Source: Archilochus colubris (lineage: Eukaryota > Chordata > Aves > Apodiformes > Trochilidae). From it: DNA of 64,000 nucleotides. The notes below the pieces were generated by a model. The model was given only the letters and a program-made list of their open reading frames with translations, was not told where the DNA came from and ran no database searches. A program made the translations under genes and the position numbers. The DNA is taken from contig CM041089.1 in the NCBI GenBank assembly GCA_023079485.1, forward strand, positions 13,035,001 to 13,099,000, written 5' to 3'. Shown here one piece after another: positions 23,216 through 36,291 of this stretch (the first letter of the stretch is position 1; each line of letters opens with the position of its first letter).

Positions 23216-25466
23216 AAAATATACTTGTCCTTAATTACAAAATATAGACAAGTTCCTCTTGTTTTTAAATATAATTGTTCTTAAATTCCTGAGTCTTGAG
23301 TTTACAAAAGCAGTGTGTGGGGGGGGAAATTTAGGCTTTCCATTTGCCTAAATTGAGAAGCACCAGGGTTGTGTGCACATGGACTGTCACCTTGTCCTCT
23401 CTGTCCCAAGCCCCAGGGGATAAGAGGCTGAAGAGAAGACACTGAAATGAGTCTGAGCCTAGAAGGAAGAATTCATTTTGCAAGAATTAAAGTGTATAAA
23501 CCCCATGGAACCAGGTTGATTTTTAAGGGAAAACAGCCCAGCTGCTCCATGCATGATGCCAGCTCACACACAGCATCAGCAAACTCACATCAAAGGGGCA
23601 AAACCCCAGTATGTCAGTGGGACCAAATGCTTCCCAGTTTGGAAGATGATTACAGGACGCTGCCAAGGAAGGGGGTTTCCTGGAACAGTGGCCAAAGGGA
23701 CACTCCAGGTAAGGAATGACCATATCAGAGGTCATCCTGGGAGCTCTCCTGAGGGAAAAGCAGAGATTTCAGTGAAAGGGTCTGAAGCACTGACAAGCAG
23801 ACAGGGAGCTGCTGACCCAGGTGTGCCCTTGCCTTACAGGAGGCTGTGGCAGGGCATCTGCTCACCTTTCAGCTTGCCAAGTCCTAGCTGAGGTTTTTGG
23901 GAGGTATCCTTGCTTCCTACTCATGCACTGCCCTCCCTTTTGCCAACTTAAACAGAGCCCTTTTTCTGAAGGTGTTCTGCAAACTCTTCTCCTGCAGGAT
24001 GGCTTCTTTCAGGCAGCCCATCAATTGCCCTCTGTCCCAGGGGCTCTGCTGAGGTGTCACAAGACTGTGCAACATCTCCAACCAGAGAACAAGCTTTGCA
24101 TTTAAAACTGAAAGGAAGAGGCTGCATCAGGTTCTACAACTTAACTACATTGGAATGACTGTCAAGACATCATTTGTCAACCTCATCTCAAGTTTCTGCT
24201 GCTCTCTTGCCATGGATTTGTTTTTTTCTCAAATTATTTTTTGTCCTTTTTCTGGGAGCACTGTTAAAAAGTATTAACAATTACAGCAGTTTCACACCTA
24301 CAGTTGTTTTTGAGTCCTAACAATTTCAGAGCAAACAATTCTCTTTGCAAGGATTACTCCAGGAATAAAGCCACAGAGTAATGGTACCTAAGTAACATTG
24401 CATGTTGCTTGCATGTACTCAAACACCAACTTCTGTGAGGTGTAAAAAATTCCCTTAATAACAAACTCCAATTTTTTTTAATTGTGTTGGCTATTCCCCT
24501 TTTTGTGTGAAGAAGCCCAAACTTGGAAAATTGCTTTTCAGAGATTTGACAGCATCTCTTCTTGAATGCAACTTAAGTAGCAGACAGGTCTGGACAGAAA
24601 GGAGTGGCTGACAGTCCCCTTGCACACACCACTAATCACACTTGACATGTTTGTTTAGAGATCTCCTTGCATACTTCAGAGCTTAGATATACACATTTTA
24701 AAATCGTTAGTTATCCCTGGTATCACAGCTCTATGCCTGCAGTATCAGCCTGACCTGCTAAAATACAGATAGATTTTCTTCCAAGCCAGGCTACTCTTTG
24801 CAAAAAAGCTTCAAATGAGGACGTGGCTTTTCACATCCTTTTAGTTACACAAGCAGGAGTTTCTCTTTCCTTGGTGATTCTCAATGAAAGGGTGAGCAGT
24901 CAAGTCAAGCATTGGGCAATGCAGCAGATGTGCACAAAGCACCCATCTGACAATAGGCAGGGTTCCCACTGAGACTTTTGAGTGGGGAATAATTGTACTT
25001 TCTTTTGGCATGAAGCAGGGGTACAAAATCACATTTACGTGTGCAAGCCTTTGCCCTCTCAACATGTGCTCTCAGCTTCATTGGGGGAGCTGCTGAAGGT
25101 CAGTTTGATTTTCTAAAAGCAAAGAGAGATGGTTGGAACCTGGCAGGTAGTTTTAAAATACAGTATTTCCACTCTTTGGAACTGCACTTAGGTTTTCTTA
25201 TTGGGGTTTTTTGGGAAAAAACTTTTAGAAAAGCCACTCGGTAATAAACAAGCTCAGGTTTTTCAAAACTCAGGAAAAAAAAACCTATTGCACACAATTG
25301 TATTTTTTTCTTATGCTCTCATTGTCAAAAAGTCTATCAAATTGACATAGAAGTCAGTATTTAGTTTCAGGTTATGTGCTATTTTCACACAATCACCTCT
25401 GCCTGTGGGTTCTTTAAATGTTATTTCCCTTTCTGCATCCCAATCATTTCTAAGCATAAAGCACTC
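23216..25466. other. Non-coding stretch, nothing recognised
   Basis: No gene is recognised. Frames at 23447-23719, 23553-23891 and 23821-24105 overlap each other in different frames and look like chance in a locally GC-richer patch. No splice-bounded exon could be argued. Confidence 0.5.
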
Positions 25467-25545
25467 TCAATCTAATCTAATCTAATCTAATCTAAAATCT
25501 AATCTAATCTAATCTAATCTAATCTAATCTAATCTAATCTAATCT
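25467..25545 (+). repeat. Pentanucleotide microsatellite (AATCT)n
   Basis: About fifteen AATCT units, interrupted once near 25494-25499 where TCTAAAATCT replaces the regular unit. It is likely polymorphic in length. Confidence 0.97.
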
Positions 25546-28500
25546 GTTGTGTTGTCTCCCCTACTTTTCCTTTCCATCCCCCTCCACCTTGATCTACCTT
25601 TTTTTCTTGTGTCTCCTTTTCCCAGCCCCTAAATTCCCCACTCCCCCTTCCCATCTCAACTCCCCAAGTTCTTGGATTACTTTGCTTTTTTTCCATCCAT
25701 GAGCAGCACAAAAACTTTTACCTGAATCTCACTTTTTGCAATGGAACTGGAGCACATTGTGATTTGCTACATTTTGGGCAGGAATTAAGCTGCAAATCAA
25801 GAACCAGAAATAAGAAAGATTTGCAGCCAACCAGACACAGAACACAAGGTCAGCCAAACCCTCAGCTACACAGAATAATGTCCCCTCCTCATGAGCAGTT
25901 CAGATCTGACACAGATTCATATGGGTAAATGTATGGTCACATCCAGATGCTTTAAGGAGGAAAGAGGAGAAAAAGCCAGCATTAACCATCATCAAAACTC
26001 TCAGTTTCTGATATGCTTCTGGTGATTTTTTCTGCTTTGACAGAAATGGCCAAGCAGGGTGTTATGAAGCTGGTACATTTATAAACTCAGGCAATGAATG
26101 AAAAAGCTCAAATGCTAGTTAGATACACCATGTATTCCAGAAAAAAAACCCCAGCTCACAAAGACAGGGAAACCAAAGCTGATGGAAGCTGAACTGAAGT
26201 TGAATTAAGAGTGAACTCAAAGCTTCACAGCGTGGGATGGTTTATTAGCAGCCTGAAGACAAAGGCCACAAAGCAGTTTTACTCCCTTAGAGAGAGGAGC
26301 CCTATTATGGAGCCTTTCAACTCCCCAAGAATTGCCTTTTAACTCTCCCTCCACAGTAGGACAAACAGGGGAAAGAAATTAGTCTTGGATGATGTTAGCT
26401 GTTTTGTAACTTGTAGTGCCAGTCCCACTGGAGCTCCTCTGACTCCTGTCAGATTTATCCTCTTGACATTAAAAATGGATTAACCTAAGGTACCTTTTTA
26501 GAAATAAATAAAAAGAAAAAAAAATACCCCAAGCAGACCCATAGCATTTTCTCCCTCTGCCTCCAAAAATATGGGGAGTAGTTGGATGGCCAGATGATAT
26601 TTTCTGGAATTAGTAGTGATCTTGCCTTGACTGGAGTGGTGCATGCTAACACAGAAGCTGTGTAATCAGCTATGGGATGCTGTGTTAAAACAGGAAAATA
26701 TCCAAAACCTCCTTGTGCTTTCAGAGATCTCTAAATCTTAGACCCTGAAACTCCACCTGTAGCAAAACCCATCAGTATAGGTCACCCATCTTAAATCAGT
26801 TCAGTGCATTCTTACCAAGAAGAGAGAAATCTATCATTTTTTAAACAATTTAAGAAGAACACAGACAAAATACCCTTATTCTGGCTAACTGGTGCTGCTT
26901 ACTGAAGAGTTTACTTGAGATATGCCCAATTTTTTTCATCCTGAAAACATCTAAACCTAAACTATTTTACTCTTATGTCTAACATACAGCTAAGAAGAAA
27001 TTGCCCTAAGAACTTGGCCCAGGGCATGTGGAAAAATACATTTACTGCTGTGGAAAATAAAGCTGCAAAAGGAAATCCATACAACTTACAGTGGACTCAG
27101 ATGCAACATAAAGAACATGTAAAGAACTCTATGCTTTCAGATAAATCTCAAGATCTTGTGTCCCTGAGCACAGGCTGTCACATCCCACATGAGGTGCCAC
27201 ATTGCCTTAGGAATATTTTCCATATGCAGGGCACCAACTAAACCTCTCAAAACAACAAATACCTGTTTTGCATTGTCACAACAGAATCTCCTAGGGCTGA
27301 AAAAAATTATCTGACAGAGTGAAAAGCTTTCAGAGGCAGAGCTGTCTGATCAACTTTCCAGCTTTTATCATGCTCCTGTTTTTAGGACACCAGCACCTGG
27401 CCTGGCACCACAGCATCTGCCAATGGTAACTGTGAAAATGGGCAGTGTGGGTTTTGCCATCTGATGAGCAACTATTGGATTTGTGTTACTAAAAAACTGC
27501 AAAATGCCCTAAATATGTCAGGCATCCAGGTAAGCTCTAGAAATGCAGTAGTATCTCTTACTCAGAAGAGAAGCTTCAACTTTCAGGTGCTGAGCAAATA
27601 TACAGTGGTTTTATGTTTTAATAAGGCACATCCAGTATTTCAGACACCCAAAACTGATGGGTAAGTTGCAAGAGACATCTTGAATCACTCTACTTTGAGC
27701 TATAATACAGTAGTCTAGTGTGAGAGCCTTGTCAGTAGTCTTAGAAGGACTGATGAATAGAAATTGAAACAGCACAGGAAACATGTGAACATCATCCCAA
27801 TTATCCATATGAAAAATGGGATGAATAAGCAAGAAGGAAAACAAATTATTACACAGAGTGCAAAGAAAGGCTTACTATGGTTTTTACACAAATGCATGGT
27901 CAGCCCTATACATCCATACACAGAGCTGACAGGCAGTCACACAGCTCTGTCACTTAGGCAACATTTCTTTAAGGACAGAGATGCTAATTTCTGAACCATC
28001 AAAGCAGTATCCTGACTGTATGGAACTGGGAGGATTTAGGTCACAGGCAGACACAAGTAAGGACTCCACCAGGATCATGGTGTGATAATATCAATGGGTT
28101 AAACAAGTCCAGGGAGTATTTAGGACTCCAAGCTGGCCCCACACCATTTGGTTTTTTCCTAGCAGGACAAGAAATTTGTTTTCCACCAGCATCTCCTCTC
28201 AGTGTCTGATTCACTGACCCCAACAATCCATCTCTTTGTGCAGTTGTATTCCTGCAGCCCCACAAAATAACAAGCACTGGTTTTGCTGATGGGAAGCCCT
28301 ATTAATCCTAACCTCAAGGCTCCCTTTAAAAATTACTGTTCAAGTCTGACACTCATAGTTTGCAGCAGCATTTCTGTATTCCTTCACTGAAACTTCCCTA
28401 TGTGCATCCCCACTGTTATTTCAAAGCATGCAGAATAATCTTTTTACCAGTTTCTGCTCAACACCTAAGCACATCCTTCATGTTTGGGTCAGGATTCCAA

Positions 28501-29550
28501 ACATCGAGTGCAGCAAAACACTGAAAAGTGTTATTCATCTGGTCACCAACAAAAATATCCTCCCAAATCATCTGCGTGAGAGATGAAGAGTTTTAAAATG
28601 GAATTTCATGTCTTAAAATGTGGGGTCTTCCATTTTTATGACTTGCTATAATTGCTTCTCTCTTCAAACTGGTGATTTTGTCTGGTAATGTAGCAGTGGA
28701 ACTGATCAGTTAAATGAAGCATGAACTGCAGCCTGCAGAGAGCTGGATTAAAAACTGCTGAGTTTCCAACGTGATCCTTAATCAGAAAGGGTTCCTTTTA
28801 GAGGGAAGAAAATGTAAAACATAGGGGGCAGGGAGGAAAGGGGTAGGGAGGGTATAAGAGTGTTCTTTTTGAAATAGCAATGTGGTTTAATTTCTATCAT
28901 GCTGTAGGTGCTGTAACCCCACAGCACCCCAAGTGATAACCATGTCCTTCCGTTCAGAATTATTCAAGGTTTAATTCTGGCTTTTTATCTGTTCCCACTC
29001 TAACTTGGCACACAGGCTGTCCACAAGACTTATGGAAAAAAAAAAAAATCATTTCAGAGCAGCCTTAGCCTGTTCTCACCACTTCTAACTACAGTCTATC
29101 CATTTACAGACGAGCCAAGATGCTGAACTTGCAGGGTGTATTTTAGTTTTGCAGGGCTCCGGAATGAATAACCTTAAAGGATCAGGAGGCATCTGCAAAC
29201 CGTGCCTTTTGTGCAGATGAATAAAATCTATTCCTCAAGTAGCTGGCAGAGGGAAAAGAATGGGACAAGGAATGAAATGAAGGGAGAACAAGAGAGAGGA
29301 AACATCACGTTGCTTGGCCCCAAGTGCTGCCAACTGGACATACTTGGAGAAGAACCCATTTCCCCTGTTAAAGTTGAGGTCATTTTCACTACTCCTGAGC
29401 TCCTTTTTCTTTGTGTTAATCCTGTGCCTTGCAGGCTTCATTAAACCCTGTTTACACAGCAAGTTGGGTCAGTGTGACACACTATCAAAATGCACAGATC
29501 TATGCACCTACACACTCATACTGTGGTTTCTTTTTAACAAGTTTCCAACA
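25546..29550. other. Non-coding stretch, nothing recognised
   Basis: 4 kb with no recognised gene or repeat family. A C-rich pyrimidine patch follows the microsatellite (25551-25670). All frames are under 90 codons and unrecognised. Confidence 0.55.
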
Positions 29551-29686
29551 TAAACAACCCAAACCAAACAAATGAAAGAAAAACCTCAAGCAAAGCAAAC
29601 AAAAAACCCCAAACCAACCAAACCCAACCTTGGCTGTATATGGGTTTTCTACCTACTTCATTAAAAAAAATATATATATATATAAA
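29551..29686 (+). repeat. A/C-rich tract followed by (TA)n
   Basis: 29551-29630 is A/C-rich, with words such as CAAACCAA and AACCCCAAACC, and almost no G or T. A short (TA)n run follows at 29669-29684. Simple-sequence DNA with no coding sense. Confidence 0.85.
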
Positions 29687-29763
29687 TTAAGCAAATGCAG
29701 TACATTGCAGAACTATGCAGAGAGGACTGGGAACCCACACGAAGCTTTTCACTGGTGCTGGGT

Positions 29764-29790
29764 TTCTTCCTTCCTTCCTTCCTTCCTTCT
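29764..29790 (+). repeat. Tetranucleotide microsatellite (TTCC)n
   Basis: About six consecutive TTCC units. Pure pyrimidine on this strand. Confidence 0.92.
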
Positions 29791-31698
29791 CTAATGTTTT
29801 ACAGAAGCAGCACATTACTCCAACAGAGCTGGCAGCTACAGATGGACCAAAACATTATCTCATGTGCAGTGGCCCCAAAGCACAGCTTTAAATCCAGAGA
29901 CCAAAGCAACCACTGACCTGCAATTTGCTGCTTTACCTGGGGTACAGAGGGATGTGGCAGCAGTTTTCAAGTTGAATGCCTCTAGACCAGTACTAGTACC
30001 TGGGTTAATGCAAAACAGCATTTAGAACATCTCTGATTTATTACAAGTGTGTGAAAGCCTGAGATTACCTCCAGCACAATCCTGACATGGGGCTTAACAG
30101 AATTTTTTCCCTCCTGGACTATACTAAATCATGTGTAACCCTGTTTATTATAAGGGCACTTGGTGGGTGCCCTTCCGCGGGGGCTGAAGAGCTGCACAGA
30201 CTTTTTTTTTTGAGAGAGAATTGTGCACAAACTGAAAGGGATTCAGCCTCTAAACAGACTTTAAACTGTAGATCATAACTGAGAGAGGATGGAAACTCTG
30301 AGGTTTGTCTCTCAGGAAGAGATGACAAAAAGAGGAGATATAAAGCAGTGAGCCAGCCAGGGAAGCATCAGTCCCTAGAAGGCAGGAATGTAGCACTATC
30401 TTCTCACTTTAAAAACTGAGCATTTTTTTCTGTAATTTTCCTGGCTGAATTGTCTTGTTTGGGCTTTTTGCTTTGTTTTGTTACTTTGTTTGTCTTTTTT
30501 TGTTTGTTTGGGGTCTTTTTTTGCAGAGACTGGAAGCAACATGGTTGGTAGATCTACTGATGTGCATCTGCCAACCTGTCATGCAGCCCCCCAAAATCCA
30601 GTAAGACTTTCTTAATCAATACACCTTTGACAGTGGTGTAAATGAGAGACTCCTAACACAAGCTCACTGACTTTGTTAACCAAAATTCCAGTTTTATAAG
30701 ATTTGCAGGCTCCTTCATGGGAGGCAATACACTTACCATGTTTTTAAAGAAGCCAAAAGCTGTTGAACAAGACCCAGAGGTCCTATGGCCCAATGTTGTA
30801 CAGACTCAGTGTCCCATAAAAAGCAGAATGTGGGTTTTTTGGAGTCCCTTCCGCCTGCTGAATCCATAGCTCATGTTGTACAGTAATATATGGAAGAACT
30901 GTGCCTAAATAACCTCACTGTTTGCTCTTCAAGTCTCCTATGCTGAACCTCAGCCCAGTCAGGATTCTATTGGTAATCTGCAAAAAGCTATGAGACATAA
31001 TTTGGAGAATCCACAGAAATCCCATTTATGACTTGGCAATAATGTCTCCATCTTGCCAAAGTTCCCTTGTGTTTGTGGGAGGAAAACTACAGTCAGATTC
31101 TTCTTATTTAGCTCCATTATGATGGAGAAAAGAATGGGCTGCTGATAGGCAAATCAGGGATTGATTCTGCACCATATCAGCCTTGTTTTAAGTCTGTCAG
31201 TTCTGATCTCATGGCAGGATAATTTTTTAACGTTGGTGTTTAGGAGAAAGGCTCATATTGAAGGGTGGTTTGGCTGCCTTTAGTCAAGAATGTGATTCAT
31301 GTGAGTGGGAGAAAACAATGCAGCAAAATCTACATTTTGGTGTGCATGCAGAAAATCAGAGATTTGCACAGCAGAGAAAGAAAGCAAAAATTATAGCATC
31401 CTTCTTTGGCTTCCTTACACTGTACATAAGTTAAGTAGCATCACCACTGTTAACACAACTGAGTTGTGAGATCCAGACTGAGTTTTCATGTCCAAATGCA
31501 TTTGGTGCTTGTTTTAATATTCCTCTGTCAGCTGAATTCTGCACTGCTCTGAATTAACCACAGTATGTGCTGCTGTTAGTATGCATGCTGCATATAAGCA
31601 TTCCTGAAAACAAAAAGAACTCTGACCCAGCATGGTTCTTCTGAAAACATATTTTCAACGTCTTACCAATGATTAGAGCACACCTTTCATCCTTTGCA
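29791..31698. other. Non-coding stretch; T/G-rich patch
   Basis: No gene is recognised. A T/G-rich patch lies at 30455-30524 with TTTGTTTG words. Frames are under 75 codons. Confidence 0.55.
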
Positions 31699-31704
31699 GG
31701 AAAC
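31699..31704 (+). repeat. Target-site duplication, left copy (GGAAAC)
   Basis: A 6-bp direct repeat that abuts the LTR start. The right copy is at 32023-32028. Confidence 0.88.
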
Positions 31705-32022
31705 TGTAGAGAGACATTGTCAACCAGGTGCCTTGAGTTGCCGAAGAGTGGGTGTGAGTCCACCTGTGCCTGATTAGGACAGGCCCCTATTGGGCATGAG
31801 CAAGACCAGGGGGCCAATAAAGGTGGGACACACACCCACAGAAGGGACCTCAGCTCACTCTGGTGCGAGGCATGGAGAGGTCAGCAGCTCGTCGAGCCTC
31901 TGGAGCAAGAAAGGCTCTTCCCGCTACACTTCTACCCTGGAAGCGCTGTGTGGTGGCTGGAGTCCTGGAAGAGACCAGCAGCTCATCGAGCTTCAGGAGC
32001 AAGAATGGCTCCTCCCGCTACA
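31705..32022 (+). mobile_element. Solo LTR, ERVK-like, 318 bp
   Basis: Begins TGTAG and ends CTACA, giving the TG...CA termini and inverted ends of a retroviral LTR, and is flanked by a perfect 6-bp duplication (GGAAAC). Six bp is the usual target duplication of ERVK/class II elements. AATAAA at 31816-31821 overlaps a CCAAT-like motif and could act as poly(A) signal, which suggests plus orientation. The 3' third holds two copies of a 53-bp block (31876-31928 and 31970-32022, offset 94 bp), and both end in CCCGCTACA. No internal retroviral coding DNA is present, so this is a solo LTR left by recombination. The class call rests on the 6-bp duplication. Confidence 0.85.
31876..31928 (+). repeat. 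53-bp block inside the LTR, copy 1
   Basis: Matches 31970-32022 without gaps at an offset of 94 bp. It ends in the same CCCGCTACA that forms the LTR end, so the LTR carries a duplicate of its own 3' terminus. Confidence 0.9.
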
Positions 32023-32028
32023 GGAAAC
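32023..32028 (+). repeat. Target-site duplication, right copy (GGAAAC)
   Basis: Perfect match to 31699-31704. Confidence 0.88.
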
Positions 32029-32895
32029 CTCTTTAAAGAGAAATTCTGAATATTTCATTTTTGAGGCTCATTCTTTTCTAATACAAACAGAAAATGTGAT
32101 GGTTTCCCAAAACACCTGCTCTAAATTCTGAATCCTCTTATACAATTTGTTTTCAAGGCATTAACCCATCTCTCCAAATAGACAGAGTGAACACAGTTCT
32201 AAGAGCTATACAGATTTCCACTGGTTGCTTATGCAAGTGAATTAGATAAGACATTAATATTCATTAGATTCACTAAGATATTAAGAATAAGATTCCTTAT
32301 GACACAGTTGGTTGCTAAATAAGTGATGAATTTCACTGGCCTGGAATTCCTGATGATGATTAATTTTCATATGCTTATTTAATACAGGGGAAAAATCCCC
32401 TCATTATAGAAAATAAGTTTTCAGTGTGAGGCAAATGGTATCATTTATAATATTATTCTGTCACTTATGAAACTTAAGAATTTCTTGTCTTAATTTTTAA
32501 ATTCAACCAGATGCAGAATGGAGAGAAAAAACTTTCAAGCAATAACCCTCTCTCTCAAGCCATTTTCTTGGAGAAGATACTCCAGAACTCCTCAGACTGT
32601 TCAAATTGAGTTGTTGCATTAAAAACTGATATTTTGCTGTACATTTGTCTTGTTTTGCATTGTATTACCTGAAAAAGGTGAGGGGGAAGGCAAGGTGGGA
32701 GGAGGATGGGGAAAGAAAAAAGAGGGGAAAAAAAGTCACCCCTTATCTAGCCTATAACTTCCAAGACCAGCTGGGATTTAATTTTTTTTTTTCCAAACAA
32801 TACTTCTGATAAAAAGATTTAGATTGTCCCCTAACAACACAGGAAACTAAGTCATGTTTTCAGAAATGACTTAAGAACTTGCTAGATTAAAGGAC
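32029..32895. other. Non-coding stretch, nothing recognised
   Basis: No gene or repeat family is recognised. Purine-rich patch at 32677-32735. Confidence 0.55.
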
Positions 32896-33106
32896 TGTCT
32901 ACACATGGAATTATTTAGTAATGACTGCTCAAGAACAGCTATTCCTGAATAACTCCATGTGTAGACACACTTATTCCAGAGTAAGGGGTTGCTTTATTTC
33001 TATTTAATTTAGCCTATCAAAGTGTGTTAAGCTAAACAGAAACAAGATTGTCAGCACATGGAGTTATTCAAGGGCTGCTGTTCTTAAATAAATCCATGTG
33101 TAGACA
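32896..33106. mobile_element. Candidate ancient MITE made of two hairpins
   Basis: Both ends carry TGTCTACACATGG as an inverted repeat (32896 onward, and the reverse complement ending at 33106). Each end is itself a hairpin. 32896-32967 folds on itself with 36-nt arms, of which about 29 positions match, and 33049-33106 folds with 29-nt arms. The same terminal word therefore appears four times, alternating in orientation, with about 80 bp of AT-rich DNA between. No coding capacity. I see no clear target-site duplication, so a non-autonomous DNA transposon is an inference. Confidence 0.65.
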
Positions 33107-33811
33107 AGTGCTTGAAAAAAAGTGAAGATCAGCTCTGTTATCCCCACAGCCACATCATCTCTGGTATCACAATTAATGCAAGGTACTTTCTGCTGTATTT
33201 AACTACTTCTTGTTCTGTTCTTATTATGACTTCATTTCAAGAAAAAAAAATAATCTTTTTAAACTCAGTGTTCACTGTTAAAGATTAGCTGAACAAATAC
33301 AATGACAGTCACTTAAATATATATAATTTTTTTTTCTTTTAAATTAAGGAAACACTTTTGGGTATTTTGTTTCCTCAGCAACCCAATTTTTAAAGATGCT
33401 GACCCTGCACAAAAAGGTCAGCTCTTGATAAGGCACTGGGGACAACTGAAAGTCATTGGGATTTGGTTCTCCTGAGATGGAACTGATCCAGCCAACTGCT
33501 GAATTTACATTTGGAGAGATGTTCTGGTTTGTTTCAGGTAATAAAATAAATAAATTGGTTCCCCTTCTCAGAGAGACAGACTACTGGGGAATCAATCACA
33601 GCACATGCTAAAAATAACATTTTCAGCAAGGCATAAATGTTTCAGAGTGTAATTATTACAGCAAATTTCTCACAAACACCTGTAATTTTTGGACTTAACA
33701 GTAACACGTTTGCCTGGCTAGAACACATTCTTAGTGACTTCTAGTCCAAATCCTAAGTAACAAGAAGTGAAAATGGATTCTGATAGTCTCACAGCACCCA
33801 ACAGAGCAAAT
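33107..33811. other. Non-coding stretch, nothing recognised
   Basis: No gene or repeat family is recognised. AT-rich patch at 33315-33345. Confidence 0.55.
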
Positions 33812-34662
33812 CATAGAATTGGCTGGGTTGGAAGGGACCTCAGAGATCATCAAGTCCAACCCTTGATCCACTCCCACTGCAGTTCCCAGCCCATGGCACT
33901 CAGTGCCACATCCAGGCTCTTTGGAAATATCTCCAGACACGGAGAATCCACTACTTCCCTGGGCAGCCCATTCCAATGCCTGATCACCCTCTCCAGAAAG
34001 AAATTCTTTCTAATCTCCAACCTAAACCTCCCCTGGCACAACTTGAGACCCTGCCCTCTTGTCTTGCTGAGAGTTGCCTGGGAAAAGAGCCCAACCCCCC
34101 CCTGGCTCCAACCTCCTTTCAGGGAGTTGGAGAGAGTGATGAGGTCTCCCCTGAGCCTCCTCTTCTCCAGCCTCAACACCCCCAGCTCCCTCAGCCTCTC
34201 CTCACAGGATTTGTGCTGGATCCCTTCACAGCCTCCTTGCTCTTCTCTGGACCTGCTCCAGCACCTCAATCTCCTTCCTGAGCTGAGGGGCCCAGAACTG
34301 GACACAGGACTCAAGCTGTGGCCTCACCAGGGCTGAGCACAGGGCAGAATCCCTTCCCTGGACCTGCTGGCCACGCTGTTCCTGATCCAGCCCAGGATGC
34401 CATTGGCCTTCTTGGCCACCTGGCCACACTGCTGGCTCATGTTCAGCTTCCTGGCAATCCAGACTCCCAGGTTCCTTTCTGCCACTCTGTCCCCAGCCTG
34501 GAGCTCCCCATGGGGTTGTTGTGGCCAAAGTGCAGGACCTGGCACTTGGCTGTGTTGAACCTCATCCCGTTGGAATCATCCCAACTCTCCAGTCTGTCCA
34601 GGTCCCTCCGCAGAGCCCTCCTGCCTTCCAGCGGATCCACACTCCCCCCCAGCTTAGTGATC
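33812..34662 (-). mobile_element. CR1 LINE, type B variant, 5'-truncated
   Basis: Minus-strand CR1, 851 bp. It extends from a single-unit tail at 33812 to the codons just after the FADD catalytic box of the reverse transcriptase (residues [20 protein letters not shown] near 34600-34662). ORF2 is broken into several frames by small indels. One is near 34345, where AGGGCAGAATC lacks bases of AGGGGCAGAATC, and another is near 34225-34245. Variant bases (GGAGTTGGAGAGAG and CAGCCCATGGCACT) group it with the 19033 and 56363 copies. Confidence 0.95.
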
Positions 34663-36291
34663 AAAGAACTAGAACCCAGTTGGGTGTTTTTGGAAGCCTC
34701 TGGAGAGGAAAGATCCCTTGCTGGAATATATGAGGGAAGGCAGATGCCCTTCAGTGCATCCCTGGAACTCCCACGAGCTGCGCTTGCCTCCAGTCATCAT
34801 TTTTAGTGATGTTTTACTTGGCCATGTAAACTAGAAAGTGCATCATTTATGTTCACTTAATCAAATAGGTATGATAGGGCTTGTAGTTTCATCTCACTGG
34901 GTCATTGCTTTGTACCAGCTAAACAAAGGTGCATTCCTACAAAAATTGGTCATTTTTTTTCTGATTTTGTGTCCAAGCATGTCCTTACAGCTGGGACTGA
35001 ACACGTGCCCTAAATACACTTTAATCAGAAGGGATACTCAGAAGGGAATAAATAGGTAACAGAAGAAAAAAACATTGTTATTGTTATAGTGACTTTATCA
35101 GAAACTGAAACTACTCGTTTTTTAACATTCGGCTTCAAAACACTCCTGGCAGCTGAGTGCTGTGACCACACTCTCACTTAGCAGGTCACAACTAGAAAAG
35201 CAGCATAACTGGGGCCAAAACCCAACTTTAGATAGGTGAAAACTGGATTTTTTTCAAAACAGGGATACCTCTCAGCTTCCATGATCTGCCTGACCAGAAT
35301 ACACCTGAAAATACTTAAAATATTTCTATTGGAATCAGCACCAGGACCCACTGAACATCTGCACTGAGCTCCTTGGATGTCTGGGCAGCATCTTCCAGTG
35401 TTTCTGCATTTTTGGTTGTGAAAATGAAGCATCAATTGCAATTAGCATCCCATGACATTTGATAGTCAAGGACACCTTCCACTGATTTCAGCTGCAAATA
35501 TTCATCTCAGCCTTTCTCAAATTCAGATCTTTAGATCCCACCTCCAGAAAAAAAAAAAAAGGAGTGGTTTATATTTAAAAGACTTCAGATCACAAAAGAA
35601 TTCAATACCAGAGATGAGATAGAAACCAATGAATGGTCCCCTGGGGAACTGGAATATCAGTGGTTAACTTTTTACCCCAGCATTATCCTAATACTAAAAA
35701 ATGATGGTAAAAAGCATTATAAAAGCCACGTGTGCAATATTTTCTGACAAAATCAGAATGGTGTTTCTAGAAGCTTAACTAAGCTGACAAAAGAAGTTAT
35801 TGAGGAAAATGGGATGGCATTGTACTGGTTTAGGAGAAATCACATAAAGTAAGTGTCAAATAACAAGAATAACACTGATTTTTTTCTAGTTAGCCTGTGA
35901 CAATACAGCCTTTCTCAAAGCTGAGCAAACAGAAGATAAGGGACTAACTGGGGGGATTTCCACACAATGCAAGATGTATTTACTTCCTCATTTAAAAAAT
36001 CAGTAGTTTTACTACTAAGTAGTACTTAAAAAAAGTAGTTCAAAGTGCTATTAACCTGCTGCTGATTTCAAACCCCTTTTAGATCCACATTTAGTACAAA
36101 ACACTGTTTATACCAAATCTTTTACATCATTATTGTCGCTAAATCCACAGAGGATGCAGCTTACCAGTTTACAAGGCTTTTTTAAACAAAAAACTAAGTA
36201 CAATCTTTTACAGTTTCATTAAATCTGTTCACTACCAGAGATGCTTAATGTGTTTTTTTAGTAGAACTGCCATTTCTGTGCTTTAAAAAGT
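34663..36291. other. Non-coding stretch, nothing recognised
   Basis: No gene or repeat family is recognised. Frames are under 90 codons. Confidence 0.55.

Noticed and set aside
23447..24105. Three successive overlapping plus-strand frames that could suggest a frameshifted gene.
   Set aside because: The peptides do not continue one another and show no family resemblance.
31790..32131. 113-codon plus-strand frame through the ERVK-like LTR.
   Set aside because: It crosses the LTR end and its duplicated block; LTRs of this size are non-coding and the peptide is unrecognised.
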